Source of the DNA: Streptomyces mirabilis
GTDB taxonomy: Bacteria; Actinomycetota; Actinomycetes; Streptomycetales; Streptomycetaceae
NCBI RefSeq assembly: GCF_039503195.1
Contig: NZ_JBCJKP010000001.1
Span: 6,696,001 to 6,760,000 of the forward strand
Length of the DNA stretch: 64,000 nt
Direction of reading: 5' to 3'
This document shows positions 16,481 to 26,997 of this stretch, one piece after another (within the stretch, counting starts at the first letter, position 1; each line of letters opens with the position of its first letter). The notes beneath the pieces are model-generated. The model saw only the letters and a program-made list of their open reading frames with translations, searched no databases and was not told the origin of the DNA. The position numbers and the translations under genes are program-made.

Positions 16481-19400
16481 GTGCGCACCTTGGCTTTCCA
16501 GATGCCGGACCGCGGCGGAGGCCCGACGGGGCCACGGATCAGAGTGGGCCGACCGTCCCGGCGTGTCCGGACCCTGCTCATGACACTGGGCGTGCTGGCC
16601 GTGCTGGCCATGGCGTTCGTCATGTTCGCGGGGTTCTGGACGGACTGGCTCTGGTACCGGTCGGTTCACTACTCGTCCGTCTTCACGACCACCCTGTGGA
16701 CCAAGATCGGGCTCTTCTTCGTCTTCGGCCTGATCATGGCGGCCTCGGTCGGCGTGAACATCTGGCTGGCCCACCGGCTGCGACCGCCGCTGAGCGCGAT
16801 GTCGATGGAGCAGCAGAGCCTCGACCGGTACCGGATGGGGATCGCGCCCTACAAGAGGTGGCTGCTGGTCGGCATCACCTCCCTGGTGGGGCTGATCGCC
16901 GGCGCGTCGGCGTCGGGCCAGTGGCGTACATGGCTGATGTGGGTGAACGGGGTCCCCTTCGACCAGAAGGACCCCCAGTTCCACCTCGACGTCTCCTTCT
17001 ATGCCTTCGACCTGCCCTGGTACCGGTTCCTGCTCGGCTTCGGCTTCGCCGCCGCCGTGCTCTCGCTGATCGCCGCCGCGTTCACGCACTACCTCTACGG
17101 AGGGCTCAGGGTCACCTCCCCGGGCGCGCGCGCCACGGCCGCGGCGACCGGGCACCTGTCGGTGCTGCTGGGCATCTTCGTCGCCCTGAAGGCGGTCGCC
17201 TACTGGCTCGACCGCTACGGACTCGCCGTGAAGTCAAGCGACTTCAAGGCGACGGGCAACTGGACGGGTCTCAGGTACGTCGACGCCAACGCGTATCTGC
17301 CCGCCAAGACGATCCTGTTCTGCATCGCCGTCATCTGCGCGCTGCTGTTCTTCGCCACCCTGTGGCGGCGCACCTGGCAGCTGCCCGTCATCGGCTTCGG
17401 CCTGATGGTCCTCTCGGCGATCCTCATCGGCGGTCTCTACCCGGCGATCGTGCAGAAGTTCCAGGTCCAGCCGAACGAGCAGGCCAAGGAAGCGCCGTAC
17501 GTCGAGAAGAACCTGAAGGCGACCCGCGAGGCCTACGGCATCGACGGCACCCAGGTCTCGGAGTACGCGGGCAAGAGCGACACCAAGGACAAGACCAAGC
17601 AGCGCGACGACGCCGACACCACGGCGAGCATCCGTCTGCTGGACCCGAACATCGTCTCGCCGACGTTCCAGCAGTTGCAGCAGATGAAGAACTACTACGC
17701 GTTCCCGACCAACCTGGACGTCGACCGGTACAGCAAGGACGGCAAGGACCAGGACACGGTCATCGGACTGCGCGAGCTGAACCTGAACGGCATTCCGAAG
17801 AACAACTGGATCAACGACCACTTCCGCTACACGCACGGATACGGTGTGGTGGCCGCCAAGGGCACCACGGCGACCTCCGGCGGCCGGCCCGTCTTCACCG
17901 AGTCCGACCTGCCGTCCAAGGGCGACCTGGGGACGTACGAGCAGCGGGTCTACTACGGCGAGAAGACCACGCAGTACTCGATCGTCGGCGGTCCCCAGAA
18001 GGAGATCGACTACTCCGACGACAGCGGTGAGAAGACCACCAGCTACCAGGGCAAGAGCGGGGTCAGCCTCTCCAACCCGATCAACCGCGCCGCGTACGCG
18101 GTGGCGTTCGGCGAGCCGCAGATCCTCTACTCGGGCGCGATCGGCGAGGGTTCCCGGATCCTCTACAACCGCACCCCCAAGGACCGCGTCGAGGCGGTGG
18201 CCCCCTGGCTGACCATCGACGGCGACGCCTACCCGGCCGTGGTCGACGGCAAGATCCAGTGGATCGTCGACGCCTACACCACGACCAACGGCTACCCGTA
18301 CGCCTCCCGCACCACCCTCGGTGACACGACGGCGGACTCGCTCACCGCGACCAACAACCAGCGCGCGGTGGTGGCCCAGCAGAACCAGGTCAACTACATC
18401 CGCAACTCGGTGAAGGCGACCGTCGACGCGTACACCGGCGAGGTCAAGCTCTACCAGTGGGACACCAAGGACCCGGTCCTCAAGACCTGGATGAAGGCGT
18501 TCCCGAACACGGTGGAGCCGAAGACGGCGATCTCGCAGTCGCTCATGGACCATCTGCGGTACCCGCAGGACCTGTTCAAGGTCCAGCGCGAGCTGCTCAC
18601 CCGCTACCACGTGAAGGACGCGCAGACGTTCCTCAGCGGCAGCGAGGTGTGGCAGGTCCCGGACGACCCGACCAACAAGTCGGGCAACGCGGTGCCGCCG
18701 TACTACCTGAGCATGCGGATGCCCGACCAGCAGGCGCAGACGTTCTCACTGACGACGACGTTCACGCCGAACGGCCGGGACAACCTGAGCGCCTTCATGT
18801 CGGTCGACTCCGAGGCGGGCACCAGTGACTACGGCAAGATCAGAATCCTGAAACTGCCGACCAGCGAACCCGTCGACGGGCCCAAACAGGTCCAGAGCCA
18901 GTTCAACTCCCAACAGGACATCGCCGAGTCGATCAGACTTCTCAAGGGCGGGGACTCGGAAGTCGAGTACGGCAATCTGCTGACGGTTCCGCTCGACGGA
19001 GGACTGCTCTACGTGGAGCCCGTCTACGTACGCGGTGGCGACCTCAAGTACCCCTTGTTGCGCAAGGTGTTGGTGACCTACGGAGGCAACACCGCCTTCG
19101 AGGACACGCTCGACCAGGCGCTCAACAAGATCTTCGGGACGGACAGTACGACCAGTCCACCGGCCGACACGGGGACCACTCCACCGCCGACGTCGAGCAA
19201 CCCGACGGTCCAACAGGCGCTCACCGACGCCCAGAAGGCCTTCAACGAGGGCCAGGACGCCCTCAAGAAGGGCGACTGGACGGCGTACGGGCAGGCGCAG
19301 AAGGATCTTCAGGACGCGCTGAAGCGGGCCGAGGACGCTCAGGCCAAGGCCGACAAGAGCGCCACCGGTGGCGGCGGCGGCAGCAAGAACAACGACAAGG

Positions 19401-19489
19401 GCAGCAGCCCGAGCAGTGGTCCGAGCCCGAGCGGCAGCAGCAGTCCGAGCCCCAGCGGCAGCAGTAGTCCCAGCGGCGGTACGACCTAG
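16481..19489 (+). CDS. UPF0182 family large membrane protein
   Basis: 1002 residues from GTG 16481. ATG 16502 is an alternative, and neither has a strong ribosome-binding site. The N-terminal third has about seven transmembrane helices (first [18 protein letters not shown]; then [23 protein letters not shown]). A long extracytoplasmic domain follows, with [21 protein letters not shown] and other conserved family blocks. The C-terminus has a short coiled-coil-like region and a Ser/Pro/Gly-rich low-complexity tail. UPF0182 proteins are widespread in actinobacteria with no established function. Confidence 0.88.
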   Translation: MRTLAFQMPDRGGGPTGPRIRVGRPSRRVRTLLMTLGVLAVLAMAFVMFAGFWTDWLWYRSVHYSSVFTTTLWTKIGLFFVFGLIMAASVGVNIWLAHRLRPPLSAMSMEQQSLDRYRMGIAPYKRWLLVGITSLVGLIAGASASGQWRTWLMWVNGVPFDQKDPQFHLDVSFYAFDLPWYRFLLGFGFAAAVLSLIAAAFTHYLYGGLRVTSPGARATAAATGHLSVLLGIFVALKAVAYWLDRYGLAVKSSDFKATGNWTGLRYVDANAYLPAKTILFCIAVICALLFFATLWRRTWQLPVIGFGLMVLSAILIGGLYPAIVQKFQVQPNEQAKEAPYVEKNLKATREAYGIDGTQVSEYAGKSDTKDKTKQRDDADTTASIRLLDPNIVSPTFQQLQQMKNYYAFPTNLDVDRYSKDGKDQDTVIGLRELNLNGIPKNNWINDHFRYTHGYGVVAAKGTTATSGGRPVFTESDLPSKGDLGTYEQRVYYGEKTTQYSIVGGPQKEIDYSDDSGEKTTSYQGKSGVSLSNPINRAAYAVAFGEPQILYSGAIGEGSRILYNRTPKDRVEAVAPWLTIDGDAYPAVVDGKIQWIVDAYTTTNGYPYASRTTLGDTTADSLTATNNQRAVVAQQNQVNYIRNSVKATVDAYTGEVKLYQWDTKDPVLKTWMKAFPNTVEPKTAISQSLMDHLRYPQDLFKVQRELLTRYHVKDAQTFLSGSEVWQVPDDPTNKSGNAVPPYYLSMRMPDQQAQTFSLTTTFTPNGRDNLSAFMSVDSEAGTSDYGKIRILKLPTSEPVDGPKQVQSQFNSQQDIAESIRLLKGGDSEVEYGNLLTVPLDGGLLYVEPVYVRGGDLKYPLLRKVLVTYGGNTAFEDTLDQALNKIFGTDSTTSPPADTGTTPPPTSSNPTVQQALTDAQKAFNEGQDALKKGDWTAYGQAQKDLQDALKRAEDAQAKADKSATGGGGGSKNNDKGSSPSSGPSPSGSSSPSPSGSSSPSGGTT

Positions 19490-19632
19490 GGCGGCGGTAC
19501 GGGCCGGGGCGCCGGCCGGTCCGTCGGGCCGGTCGGCGGCTGGTCCGGTTCTGGCTCAGCTGCTGGTCGGAGGCCCCTTTCGCCGCTGGTCAGAGGCCCC
19601 CTCCGCGCCGTGGTACGGTTGCAACACAACGG

Positions 19633-19706
19633 CGCGGGGTGGAGCAGCTCGGTAGCTCGCTGGGCTCATAACCCAGAGGTCGCAGGTTCAAATCCTGTCC
19701 CCGCTA
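19633..19706 (+). tRNA. initiator tRNA-fMet (anticodon CAT), copy 1
   Basis: A 74-nt cloverleaf with CAT anticodon in loop CTCATAA, three consecutive G-C pairs at the base of the anticodon stem (GGG/CCC), TTCAAAT T-loop and an unpaired C1 at the acceptor end. The last two features mark initiator tRNA. CCA is not encoded. An identical copy lies at 22355-22428. Confidence 0.95.
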
Positions 19707-19713
19707 CTGAAAA

Positions 19714-19750
19714 GCGAAGGCCCGGATCCTCACAGGATCCGGGCCTTCGC
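19714..19750 (+). terminator. terminator after tRNA-fMet copy 1
   Basis: A perfect 17-bp inverted repeat with a three-base loop (19714-19730 with 19734-19750) begins eight bases after the tRNA. Confidence 0.75.
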
Positions 19751-19971
19751 CGTGTGCGCACACGTGTACCGCACCCGTATGACGACCCGAGTAGGACGCG
19801 TGCGCGGGGTGCGTGCGACGACCATGGGCGACGCGCCGAAGGCTGCGCCATCCGTGGGGAGTTGGGATAACTGTGTTTGACTTGTCTCTCTGTGGGCATG
19901 TCGACAAAACGCTGAAGTGACCTCACTGACTGCGGTATACCAGGTGTACCCAGGTTGCAGGTGGTGCGACG

Positions 19972-21795
19972 ATGGACGTTATGGGGGACAAGGCAACTCT
20001 GTTGGATACAGGGCGTTTTGTGCAGCCTTCAGACCGGGACGAAACCGGCGAGGCTGCCGAGGAAGCACGTCAGCGGCTCGCCGCCGAGGCCGGCGACGTC
20101 GAGGCGATGAGTGTCCTCGGGGCGATGCTGCTGCGCCGTGGCGATCTCGACGGAGCCGAGCCTCAGTTGCGCGCGGCCACCGCCGTCGGTGACCGCGCCG
20201 CCGCCAACAACCTTGGTGTCCTCCTGCATCAGCGCGGGTACACCGACGAGGCCGCCGGGTGGTGGCGGATCGCCGCCGTCGCCGGGTCCGCGGCCGCAGC
20301 GCACGCGCTCGGGCGCTATCACCGGGAGCGGGGAGACGAGCCCGCCGCCGAGTACTGGCTGCGCCAGTCCGCCGAGCAGGGGCACGCCCTCGGGGCGTAC
20401 GCGCTCGCCGATCTGCTGGAGCATCGCAGTGACGTCGGCGCGGAGCAGTGGATGCGGGCGGCCGCCGAGCGGGGGCACCGCGAGGCGGCGTACCGGCTCG
20501 CGCGCACGCTCGACCGCAAGGCGGCGGACGCGGGCGAGGGCAGGGGCGACAACGGTGTCATCGGGGTCATAGGAGCCGCCGGTGAAGAGGCCGAGCAGTG
20601 GTACCGGCAGGCCGCCGCGCGGGGGCACCGGCGGGCCGCGCTGCACCTCGGGGCGATCCTGGAGAAGCGGGGGCACCTCAAGGAGGCGGGGCGCTGGTAT
20701 CTGACGTCCGCCAAGGACGGCGAGGCGCGGGCCGCCTGCGCACTCGGGTTCCTGCTGAGGGACGCGGGGGACACGGAGAGCGCGGCCGTGTGGTGGCTGC
20801 GGGCCGCGCAGGACGGGGACGGGAACGCCGCCAACGCGCTGGGGGCGCTGCACGCCGAGCGCGGCGAGACGCAGACCGCGGAGCGGTGGTACCGGGCCGC
20901 CATGGACGCCGGTGATGTGAACGGCGCGTACAACCTCGGGCTGCTCTGCGCCGAGCAGGGGCGGACCGCGCAGGCCGAGCAGTGGTACCGGCGGGCCGCG
21001 TACGCGGGGCACCGTGAGGCCGCGAACGCGCTGGCGATCCTGTTGCTTCAGGTCGGGGACTCGGCCGGGGCCGAGCCGTGGTTCTCCAAGGCCGCGGAGG
21101 CCGGCAGTGTGGACGCCGCGTTCAATCTCGGGATCCTGCACGCCGGGCGGGGGAGCGAGGACGACGAGGAGGCGGCGCTGCGGTGGTACGAGCGGGCGGC
21201 TTCCGCCGGGCACACCGAGGCGGCGCTGCAGGTCGGTATCGCGCGGCTGCGGGACGGGGACGAGCTGGAGGCCGAGCGGCATCTGCGGTGTGCGGCGGGG
21301 GGCGGTAGCGCGGAGGCCGCGTACCGGCTGGCCGCCGTGCTCGACGCCCGGCGGCCGCCGCCGCCCGCGCACGAGCTCGGGGAGCCGACGCAGGAGAAGA
21401 GCGAGTGCGAGGAGTGGTACGAGCGGGCTGCCTCCCTCGGGCATCGGCGGGCGCAGGTGCGGGTCGGGATGCTCGCCGCGGCTCGGGGCGATGTGGTGGA
21501 GGCGGCTCGGTGGTACCGGTCGGCCGCGGAGGCCGGGTCTCGGAACGGGGCCTTCAATCTGGGGCTGTTGTTGGCTCGGGAGGGGAGTGAGCCGGAGGCC
21601 GCGTTGTGGTGGACCCGGGCGGCGGATGCGGGGCATGGGCGGGCGGCGCTTCGGCTCGCGCTCGTGTATGCGCGGCGGGGGGAGTTGGCGGAGGGGCAGC
21701 GGTGGGCTGATCGGGCCGCTGCGCTGGGGCCAGCGGAGGTGGCTGAGCGGGCGGCTCGGTTGCGGGATGCGTTGCGGCAGGAGTTGTCTGCGTGA
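19972..21795 (+). CDS. Sel1-like / TPR repeat protein
   Basis: 607 residues from ATG 19972 (ATG 19981 also possible). It is built almost entirely of ~36-residue Sel1/TPR-type helix pairs with the pattern A-x3-LG-x-L...G-x4-A-x2-W-x3-AA-x-G (for example AAGWWRIAAVAGSAAAAHALGRYHRERGD, repeated about a dozen times). Such solenoids bind other proteins; no catalytic domain is present. There is no signal peptide. It lies between two identical initiator tRNA genes. Specific partners are unknown. Confidence 0.85.
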   Translation: MDVMGDKATLLDTGRFVQPSDRDETGEAAEEARQRLAAEAGDVEAMSVLGAMLLRRGDLDGAEPQLRAATAVGDRAAANNLGVLLHQRGYTDEAAGWWRIAAVAGSAAAAHALGRYHRERGDEPAAEYWLRQSAEQGHALGAYALADLLEHRSDVGAEQWMRAAAERGHREAAYRLARTLDRKAADAGEGRGDNGVIGVIGAAGEEAEQWYRQAAARGHRRAALHLGAILEKRGHLKEAGRWYLTSAKDGEARAACALGFLLRDAGDTESAAVWWLRAAQDGDGNAANALGALHAERGETQTAERWYRAAMDAGDVNGAYNLGLLCAEQGRTAQAEQWYRRAAYAGHREAANALAILLLQVGDSAGAEPWFSKAAEAGSVDAAFNLGILHAGRGSEDDEEAALRWYERAASAGHTEAALQVGIARLRDGDELEAERHLRCAAGGGSAEAAYRLAAVLDARRPPPPAHELGEPTQEKSECEEWYERAASLGHRRAQVRVGMLAAARGDVVEAARWYRSAAEAGSRNGAFNLGLLLAREGSEPEAALWWTRAADAGHGRAALRLALVYARRGELAEGQRWADRAAALGPAEVAERAARLRDALRQELSA

Positions 21796-22290
21796 TTTTG
21801 TGGCGGTGGGTGGGGGCTGGTCTCGGGTTGTCCTCGCCCCCGCCGCCCCTACCCGACCCATCCCTGGGGCTCCGCCCCGAACCTCGCCCGGGGCTCCGCC
21901 CCTGAACCCCGGCGGGGCTGCGCCCCCGCGCCCCGCGGGGCGAGCCCCCTGGCCTCCTGCGGGCTGCGCCCCTGGACCCCGCCGGGCCGTGCCCCTGGAC
22001 CTTCGCGGGGCTGTGTCCCACCAGGTTGATCCTGGGCCCCTGTACCCCGCCAGGCCGGCCCTGGCTTCCTGGGGGCTGCGCCCCTGAACTCCGGCGGACC
22101 GGGCCTGGACCCCTGTGGGGCCGTGCCCCGGGATCTCTGCGGGGTTGCGTCCCTGCACGCCGTCGGACCGGGCCCTCGGCCCCCGGCGGGACTGCGCCCC
22201 TGCAATCCCGGCGGGGGCCTCGCCCCGTGCCCCGTGGGTGCTTCTCTTCTCGTCGTATCTCGCGGGCCTGGAGGCTCTCCTCGCCCCGTG
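21796..22290. repeat. GC-rich Streptomyces-type repeat array between Sel1 gene and second tRNA-fMet
   Basis: A 559-bp gap holds roughly a dozen degenerate ~33-nt units around GGGGCTGCGCCCCTG and CCCCGGCGGG. It starts with the same CGCCGCCCCTACCCG block seen at 13362-13640. The units form GC-rich palindromes such as GGGGCTGCGCCCC. I see no gene in it; open frames are compositional artefacts. Confidence 0.65.
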
Positions 22291-22354
22291 TTCAAGGCGG
22301 CGTCCATGGGATTTGCACTGGTCCACCTGGTTGACGTAATGTTCAGTTCATCGA

Positions 22355-22428
22355 CGCGGGGTGGAGCAGCTCGGTAGCTCGCTGGGCTCATAACCCAGAG
22401 GTCGCAGGTTCAAATCCTGTCCCCGCTA
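22355..22428 (+). tRNA. initiator tRNA-fMet (anticodon CAT), copy 2
   Basis: Identical over all 74 nt to the copy at 19633-19706, with the same GGG/CCC anticodon-stem pairs and unpaired C1. CCA is not encoded. It is followed by its own terminator. Confidence 0.95.
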
Positions 22429-22436
22429 CTTGAAGG

Positions 22437-22471
22437 CGAAGGACCCAGATCATTGAGATCTGGGTCCTTCG
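22437..22471 (+). terminator. terminator after tRNA-fMet copy 2
   Basis: A perfect 15-bp stem (22437-22451 with 22457-22471) with a five-base loop, followed by GCGTTTT. Confidence 0.75.
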
Positions 22472-22498
22472 GCGTTTTCGGGGTGCGGCGGACACGGC

Positions 22499-22530
22499 GA
22501 AGCCCCGGCGTCCGTGGAGGCCGGGGCTTC
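22499..22530 (-). terminator. terminator of the Fur-family gene
   Basis: An 11-bp inverted repeat (22499-22509 with 22520-22530) lies directly after the Fur-type stop codon on the minus strand. Confidence 0.5.
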
Positions 22531-22537
22531 GGGAGAA

Positions 22538-22954
22538 TCAGGCTGAGGCGCAGGTGGGGCACAGGCCCCGGTATGTCACCTCTACGTCCGAGACCGTGAA
22601 GCCGAAACGCTCCGAGTCGGGGAGGTCGGCGAGCGGGTTGCCGCTCGGGTGGACGTCGCGGATCGAGCCGCACTGGGCGCAGACCAGGTGGTGGTGCGGA
22701 CGGTGCGCGTTCGGGTCGTAGCGCTTGGCGCGCTTGTCCGTCGCGACTTCCAGCACCTCGCCGAGCGAGACCAGCTCACCCAACGTGTTGTAGACGGTCG
22801 CCCGGGAGATCTCGGGCAGCTTGGCGACGGCCCGGGCATGCACCTCGTCGGCCGTCAGGTGGACGTGATCGCCGTCGAGGACCTCGGCCACGACACGCCG
22901 CTGCGCGGTCATTCGCCATCCGCGTCCGCGCAGTCGTTCCAACAGGTCACTCAT
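22538..22954 (-). CDS. Fur-family (CatR/PerR-like) peroxide-responsive repressor
   Basis: 138 residues from ATG 22954. An N-terminal winged helix ([35 protein letters not shown]) is followed by the metal-binding [18 protein letters not shown] and the C-terminal CPTC, so the structural Zn Cys4 site is complete. Divergent pairing with a catalase gene across 153 bp is typical of peroxide-sensing Fur members such as CatR in S. coelicolor, so it most likely represses the catalase and itself. Peroxide sensing is inferred from family and context. Confidence 0.85.
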   Translation of the reverse strand: MSDLLERLRGRGWRMTAQRRVVAEVLDGDHVHLTADEVHARAVAKLPEISRATVYNTLGELVSLGEVLEVATDKRAKRYDPNAHRPHHHLVCAQCGSIRDVHPSGNPLADLPDSERFGFTVSDVEVTYRGLCPTCASA

Positions 22955-23000
22955 ACACGTCAGCTTAACAGCAAGGTGACCAGATCCCGAATAGGTGTGA

Positions 23001-23042
23001 ATTTGGATGAGTGCTTGATTTGGATTTTGTCTAATGTAGGAT
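23001..23042 (+). promoter_or_regulatory. catalase promoter with paired ATTTGGAT repeats
   Basis: Two exact ATTTGGAT direct repeats (23001-23008 and 23018-23025), 17 bp apart, lie in the A/T-rich centre of the Fur-catalase intergenic region. They overlap a TTGATT (23015-23020) N16 TAGGAT (23037-23042) promoter-like pair. They are candidates for the Fur-family operator. The repeats are seen; function is inferred. Confidence 0.4.
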
Positions 23043-23107
23043 CGGTTCGATATTGGATGTCGGGTGGGACCGGGCAGGACCGGTGCGGAATGACGCAGGA
23101 GGCGCAC

Positions 23108-24559
23108 GTGACGCAGGGACCGCTGACGACGGAGGCCGGCGCGCCGGTGGCCGACAACCAGAACAGCGAGACCGCAGGCGTCGGCGGCCCGGTGCTCGTT
23201 CAGGACCAGCTGCTTCTCGAGAAGCTCGCCCACTTCAACCGTGAGCGCATCCCGGAGCGTGTCGTGCACGCCCGTGGCGCCGCCGCCTACGGCACCTTCA
23301 CGGTCACCGCGGATGTCACCCCGTACACCCGCGCCACGTTCCTCTCCGAGGTCGGCAAGCAGACCGAGACCTTTCTGCGGTTCTCGACGGTGGCAGGCAA
23401 CCTCGGCTCCGCGGACGCGGTCCGTGACCCCCGCGGCTTCGCGCTGAAGTTCTACACCGAGGAGGGCAACTACGACCTCGTCGGCAACAACACCCCGGTG
23501 TTCTTCATCAAGGACGCCATCAAGTTCCCCGACTTCATCCACACGCAGAAGCGCGACCCGTACACCGGTTCGCAGGAAGCCGACAACGTGTGGGATTTCT
23601 GGGGCCTCAGCCCCGAGAGCACGCACCAGGTCACCTGGCTCTTCGGCGACCGGGGGATTCCCGCCTCCTACCGGCATCTCCACGGGTACGGCTCGCACAC
23701 GTACCAGTGGAACAACGAGGCCGGCGAGGTGTTCTGGGTCAAGTACCACTTCAAGACCGACCAGGGCATCAAGAACCTCACCCAGGCGGAGGCCGACAGG
23801 CTCGCCGGTGAGGACCCCGACTCCCACCAGCGCGACCTGCGCGAGGCCATCGAGCGCGGTGAGTTCCCGTCCTGGACCGTGCAGGTGCAGATCATGCCGG
23901 CGGCCGACGCGGCGACCTACCGGTTCAACCCGTTCGACCTCACCAAGGTGTGGCCGCACGAGGACTACCCGCCGATCGAGATCGGCAGGCTGGAGCTCAA
24001 CCGCAACCCGGAGAACATCTTCGCCGAGGTCGAGCAGTCGATCTTCTCGCCGGCGCACTTCGTGCCGGGGATCGGGCCTTCCCCCGACAGGATGCTTCAG
24101 GGGCGGCTCTTCGCCTACGGCGACGCGCACCGCTACCGCGTCGGCATCAACGCCGACCACCTGCCGGTGAATCGCCCGCACGCCGCCGAGGCGCGCACGA
24201 ACTCCCGTGACGGCTCCCTGTACGACGGTCGCCACAAGGGCGCGAAGAACTACGAGCCGAACAGCTTCGGCGGTCCGTTCCAGACGGACCGTCCGCTGTG
24301 GCAGCCGATCGCGGTGACCGGCCACACCGGTGAGACCGAGGCGGCGTCCCACTCCGAGGACGACGACTTCGTGCAGGCGGGCAGTCTGTACCGCCTGATG
24401 TCGGAGGACGAGCAGGGGCGTCTGATCGCGAATCTGGCGGGTTTCATCGCCAAGGTCTCCCGTGACGACATCGCCGAGCGCGCGATCAACAACTTCCGTC
24501 AGGCTGACGAAGAATGCGGCAAGCGGCTGGCGGCCGCGGTCCGGGCCCTGCGCGGCTGA
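23108..24559 (+). CDS. monofunctional heme catalase
   Basis: 483 residues from GTG 23108, chosen because AGGAGG lies six bases upstream; an in-frame ATG 23090 lacks such a site. It has the catalase active-site region [16 protein letters not shown] (distal His), [12 protein letters not shown] (catalytic Asn) and the proximal heme-ligand motif [14 protein letters not shown]. Length matches small-subunit clade catalases. It degrades hydrogen peroxide in the cytoplasm and is probably controlled by the divergent Fur-type repressor. Confidence 0.93.
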   Translation: MTQGPLTTEAGAPVADNQNSETAGVGGPVLVQDQLLLEKLAHFNRERIPERVVHARGAAAYGTFTVTADVTPYTRATFLSEVGKQTETFLRFSTVAGNLGSADAVRDPRGFALKFYTEEGNYDLVGNNTPVFFIKDAIKFPDFIHTQKRDPYTGSQEADNVWDFWGLSPESTHQVTWLFGDRGIPASYRHLHGYGSHTYQWNNEAGEVFWVKYHFKTDQGIKNLTQAEADRLAGEDPDSHQRDLREAIERGEFPSWTVQVQIMPAADAATYRFNPFDLTKVWPHEDYPPIEIGRLELNRNPENIFAEVEQSIFSPAHFVPGIGPSPDRMLQGRLFAYGDAHRYRVGINADHLPVNRPHAAEARTNSRDGSLYDGRHKGAKNYEPNSFGGPFQTDRPLWQPIAVTGHTGETEAASHSEDDDFVQAGSLYRLMSEDEQGRLIANLAGFIAKVSRDDIAERAINNFRQADEECGKRLAAAVRALRG

Positions 24560-24591
24560 CCACCGGCACTGGATCGCTTGTCGTGGGCGGT

Positions 24592-24627
24592 GGGCCGGAT
24601 CCCTCTGCGTGATGAGGGGTCCGGCCC
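24592..24627 (+). terminator. terminator after catalase
   Basis: A 14-bp stem with one G-T pair (24592-24605 with 24614-24627) in the gap between converging catalase and CBS genes. Confidence 0.55.
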
Positions 24628-24677
24628 GTCGGCATGAGCGGGCCCGGCAGTGGTGCCCGGGAGGGGTGCGGGGGCGT

Positions 24678-25070
24678 CTACGCGGGTACCCGCTGCCGCT
24701 TCGGGGCCCAGCAGCGGATGATGTCGCGGACCGAGACGATGCCGACCGGGCCGGTGTCGTCGAGCACGATCAGGTGTCGGAAACCGCCGTGTGCCATCGC
24801 CGCCGCGGCTTCCTCCAGGGTCCAGACGGGGGCGGCGAAGACGACGTCGGTCGTGGTGTGGGTGCCCGCGGTCTCGGTGTCCGGGTTCTGACCGAGGGCG
24901 ATCGAGTTGAGGATGTCGCGTTCGGTGAGGATGCCGAGGCCGGAGGAGTCCTCGTCGTGGACGACGGCCGCGCCTACGCGGCGGGAGGACATCAGGCAGG
25001 CCGCCTGGCGGAGTGTGTGTGCCGGGCCGATGGTGAGGACCACCGTGCTCATGGCGTCGCGGACGAGCAT
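24678..25070 (-). CDS. CBS-domain pair protein
   Basis: 130 residues comprising two CBS motifs (VRDAMSTVVLTIGPAHTLRQAACLMSSRRVGAAVV...ILTERDIL and VVFAAPVWTLEEAAAAMAHGGFRHLIVLDDTGPVGIVSVRDII) and nothing else. Stand-alone CBS pairs bind adenosyl ligands and often sense energy or redox state. The partner is unknown. AAGGAGG lies slightly far upstream of the chosen ATG. Confidence 0.85.
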   Translation of the reverse strand: MLVRDAMSTVVLTIGPAHTLRQAACLMSSRRVGAAVVHDEDSSGLGILTERDILNSIALGQNPDTETAGTHTTTDVVFAAPVWTLEEAAAAMAHGGFRHLIVLDDTGPVGIVSVRDIIRCWAPKRQRVPA

Positions 25071-25267
25071 GGGCTGGAGCCACCTCCTTGGTGAAGCGCC
25101 AAGAGAAGCGATTCACAATTTCACAAGTGGGGGGACTCTCAGAGTCGCAGTTAAAGGGAGGGTCAACAAGAGGGCGTGCGGTGAGTTTCGGGGGCGCCCA
25201 TGGGTCACAAGGGCGCGCCAACGGCTCTTCAGCACCGCTGGTTCAGGTGTCCCGGCAGCCCGTCGGC

Positions 25268-26068
25268 TCAGTAGCGCTGGTTCAGATAACCCAGCAGCTC
25301 GTCGTGGAGGATGCCGTTCGACGCGGCCGCATTGCCGCTGTGCGGGCCCGGGCGGCCGTCGAGGCCCGTGAAGGATCCGCCCGCCTCGGTCACCACGATC
25401 GCGTTCGCCGCCATGTCCCACAGCGACAGCTCGGGCTCCGCGCAGATGTCCACCGAGCCCTCCGCCACCATCATGTAGGGCCAGAAGTCGCCGTACCCGC
25501 GCGTGCGCCAGACCGCCTTCGTCAGGTCCAGGAAGCCGTCGAGGCGGCCCTGGTCCTCCCAGCCGGACAGCGAGGAGTACGCGAAGGACGCGTCGGCCAT
25601 CCGCGAGACCTGGGAGACCTTCAGGCGCGTGGCCGAGGACAGGCTGCGGCCGGTGAACGCGCCGTGCCCCTTCGCCGCCCACCAGCGGCGGCCCAGCGCG
25701 GGGGCGGAGACCACTCCGACCACCGGCTGGTAGCCGCCCTCGCCGGCTTCCATCAGGGAGATCAGCGTGGCCCAGACGGGCACCCCGCGGACGTAGTTCT
25801 TGGTGCCGTCGATCGGGTCGATCACCCAGCGGCGCGGACCGGTGCCCTCGATGCCGTACTCCTCGCCGAGGACCGCGTCGCGCGGCCGTGCCCGCTGGAG
25901 GTGGCCGCGGATCAGCTCCTCGGCGGCCTTGTCCGCCTCGCTGACCGGTGTCATGTCCGGCTTGGTCTCGACCTTGAGGTCGAGCGCCTTGAACCGGTCC
26001 ATCGTCGCCGCGTCGGCGGCGTCCGCCAGGACATGGGCCAGGCGCAGGTCATCGCGATAGTCGGGCAT
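25268..26068 (-). CDS. hisN: histidinol-phosphate phosphatase HisN (inositol monophosphatase fold)
   Basis: 266 residues from ATG 26068. It carries inositol-monophosphatase metal motifs GEEYG and [15 protein letters not shown], and the C-terminal [18 protein letters not shown]. This protein family includes the experimentally identified streptomycete HisN, which dephosphorylates histidinol phosphate in histidine synthesis, and the gene neighbourhood matches that locus from memory. Other IMPase-type activities cannot be excluded by sequence alone. An upstream in-frame ATG 26122 adds 18 poorly supported residues. Confidence 0.85.
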   Translation of the reverse strand: MPDYRDDLRLAHVLADAADAATMDRFKALDLKVETKPDMTPVSEADKAAEELIRGHLQRARPRDAVLGEEYGIEGTGPRRWVIDPIDGTKNYVRGVPVWATLISLMEAGEGGYQPVVGVVSAPALGRRWWAAKGHGAFTGRSLSSATRLKVSQVSRMADASFAYSSLSGWEDQGRLDGFLDLTKAVWRTRGYGDFWPYMMVAEGSVDICAEPELSLWDMAANAIVVTEAGGSFTGLDGRPGPHSGNAAASNGILHDELLGYLNQRY

Positions 26069-26301
26069 GACTGCACCGTATATGGCCCACTCGGGCCACA
26101 GCCATACGGCCTGGGGGATCATCGGGCACGGTCATGGGGCTCGGGGCGCCTCCGGGGCGCGGGCCGCACGGCCTGATTGATCATCGCGGCGTGCGGGGGT
26201 CGACGTACGCCCCTCGACGCCGCCGCGAACCCTTGACAGTGCCCCCGCGCGCGTCAAATCTGAGCTGCAGTGCCGCCCGCTCGCCCCCAGGGAGGCGAAA
26301 G

Positions 26302-26907
26302 ATGCCTGCAGCGCGGGAATCCCTTCTGGATGCCGCCTATACGGCGCTCGCACACCGCCCGTGGTCCACGGTGCGGATGGTCGACGTCGCCGCCGTGGCC
26401 GGTGTGTCCCGCCAGACGCTCTACAACGAGTTCGGGAGCAAGGAGGGGCTCGCACGCGCCCTCGTACGGAGGGAGGCCGACGGCTTTCTCGCCGGTGTCG
26501 AGCGCGCGCTGGCCACCCACGCGGACGCGCGCGAGCGGCTGCTCGCGACCGCCGAGTGGACCACGTCGGCGGCCCGGGGCAACGCGCTCGTACGGGCCAT
26601 GCTGACCGGGTGCTGGAGTGAGCGACTGCCGTCGCCGACGCTCTCGGCGGTGCCGTCGTCGTCCGCGGTGCCCGCGCAGCGCAGGGCGGACGGGCCGTTG
26701 CCCTCGCCGGCGGACTTCGTGGCGCTCGTCCGGGATCGGGCCGTCACGGCGTTGTCCGGGCCCGGGGCGATGCGGGGGGACCTGGGGGAGTTGGCGGGGG
26801 CGTGCGAGTTGGTGGTGCGGTTGTCGTTGTCGTGTGTGGCGGCTCCGCCGGGGGAGGGGGGAGTGACGGAGCTGGTGCGAGGTGCGCTGCCGCGGCAGTG
26901 GAGATGA
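26302..26907 (+). CDS. TetR-family transcriptional regulator
   Basis: 201 residues from ATG 26302 behind GGGAGGCG. The N-terminal TetR HTH is clear (ESLLDAAYTALAHRPWSTVRMVDVAAVAGVSRQTLYNEFGSKEGLARALV). The ligand-binding half is divergent, as expected. It converges on the SMR exporter gene, so a regulator-efflux relationship is possible but not shown. Confidence 0.88.
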   Translation: MPAARESLLDAAYTALAHRPWSTVRMVDVAAVAGVSRQTLYNEFGSKEGLARALVRREADGFLAGVERALATHADARERLLATAEWTTSAARGNALVRAMLTGCWSERLPSPTLSAVPSSSAVPAQRRADGPLPSPADFVALVRDRAVTALSGPGAMRGDLGELAGACELVVRLSLSCVAAPPGEGGVTELVRGALPRQWR

Positions 26908-26940
26908 CTCGCCTACCGGGATGCCGGGGAGCGTGCGTCG

Positions 26941-26992
26941 GCGGGTGCGGCGTCGTTGTGGCTTGTCGCGCAGTTCCCCGTGCCCCACGGGG
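26941..26992. repeat. interspersed Streptomyces repeat with terminator hairpin
   Basis: GCGGGTGCGGCGTCGTTGTG followed by GCTTGTCGCGCAGTTCC and a CCCCGTG/CACGGGG hairpin (26976-26992). This matches, from memory, a very common intergenic element of streptomycete chromosomes. It lies between converging TetR and SMR genes and could terminate both. Confidence 0.6.
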
Positions 26993-26997
26993 ACGCT

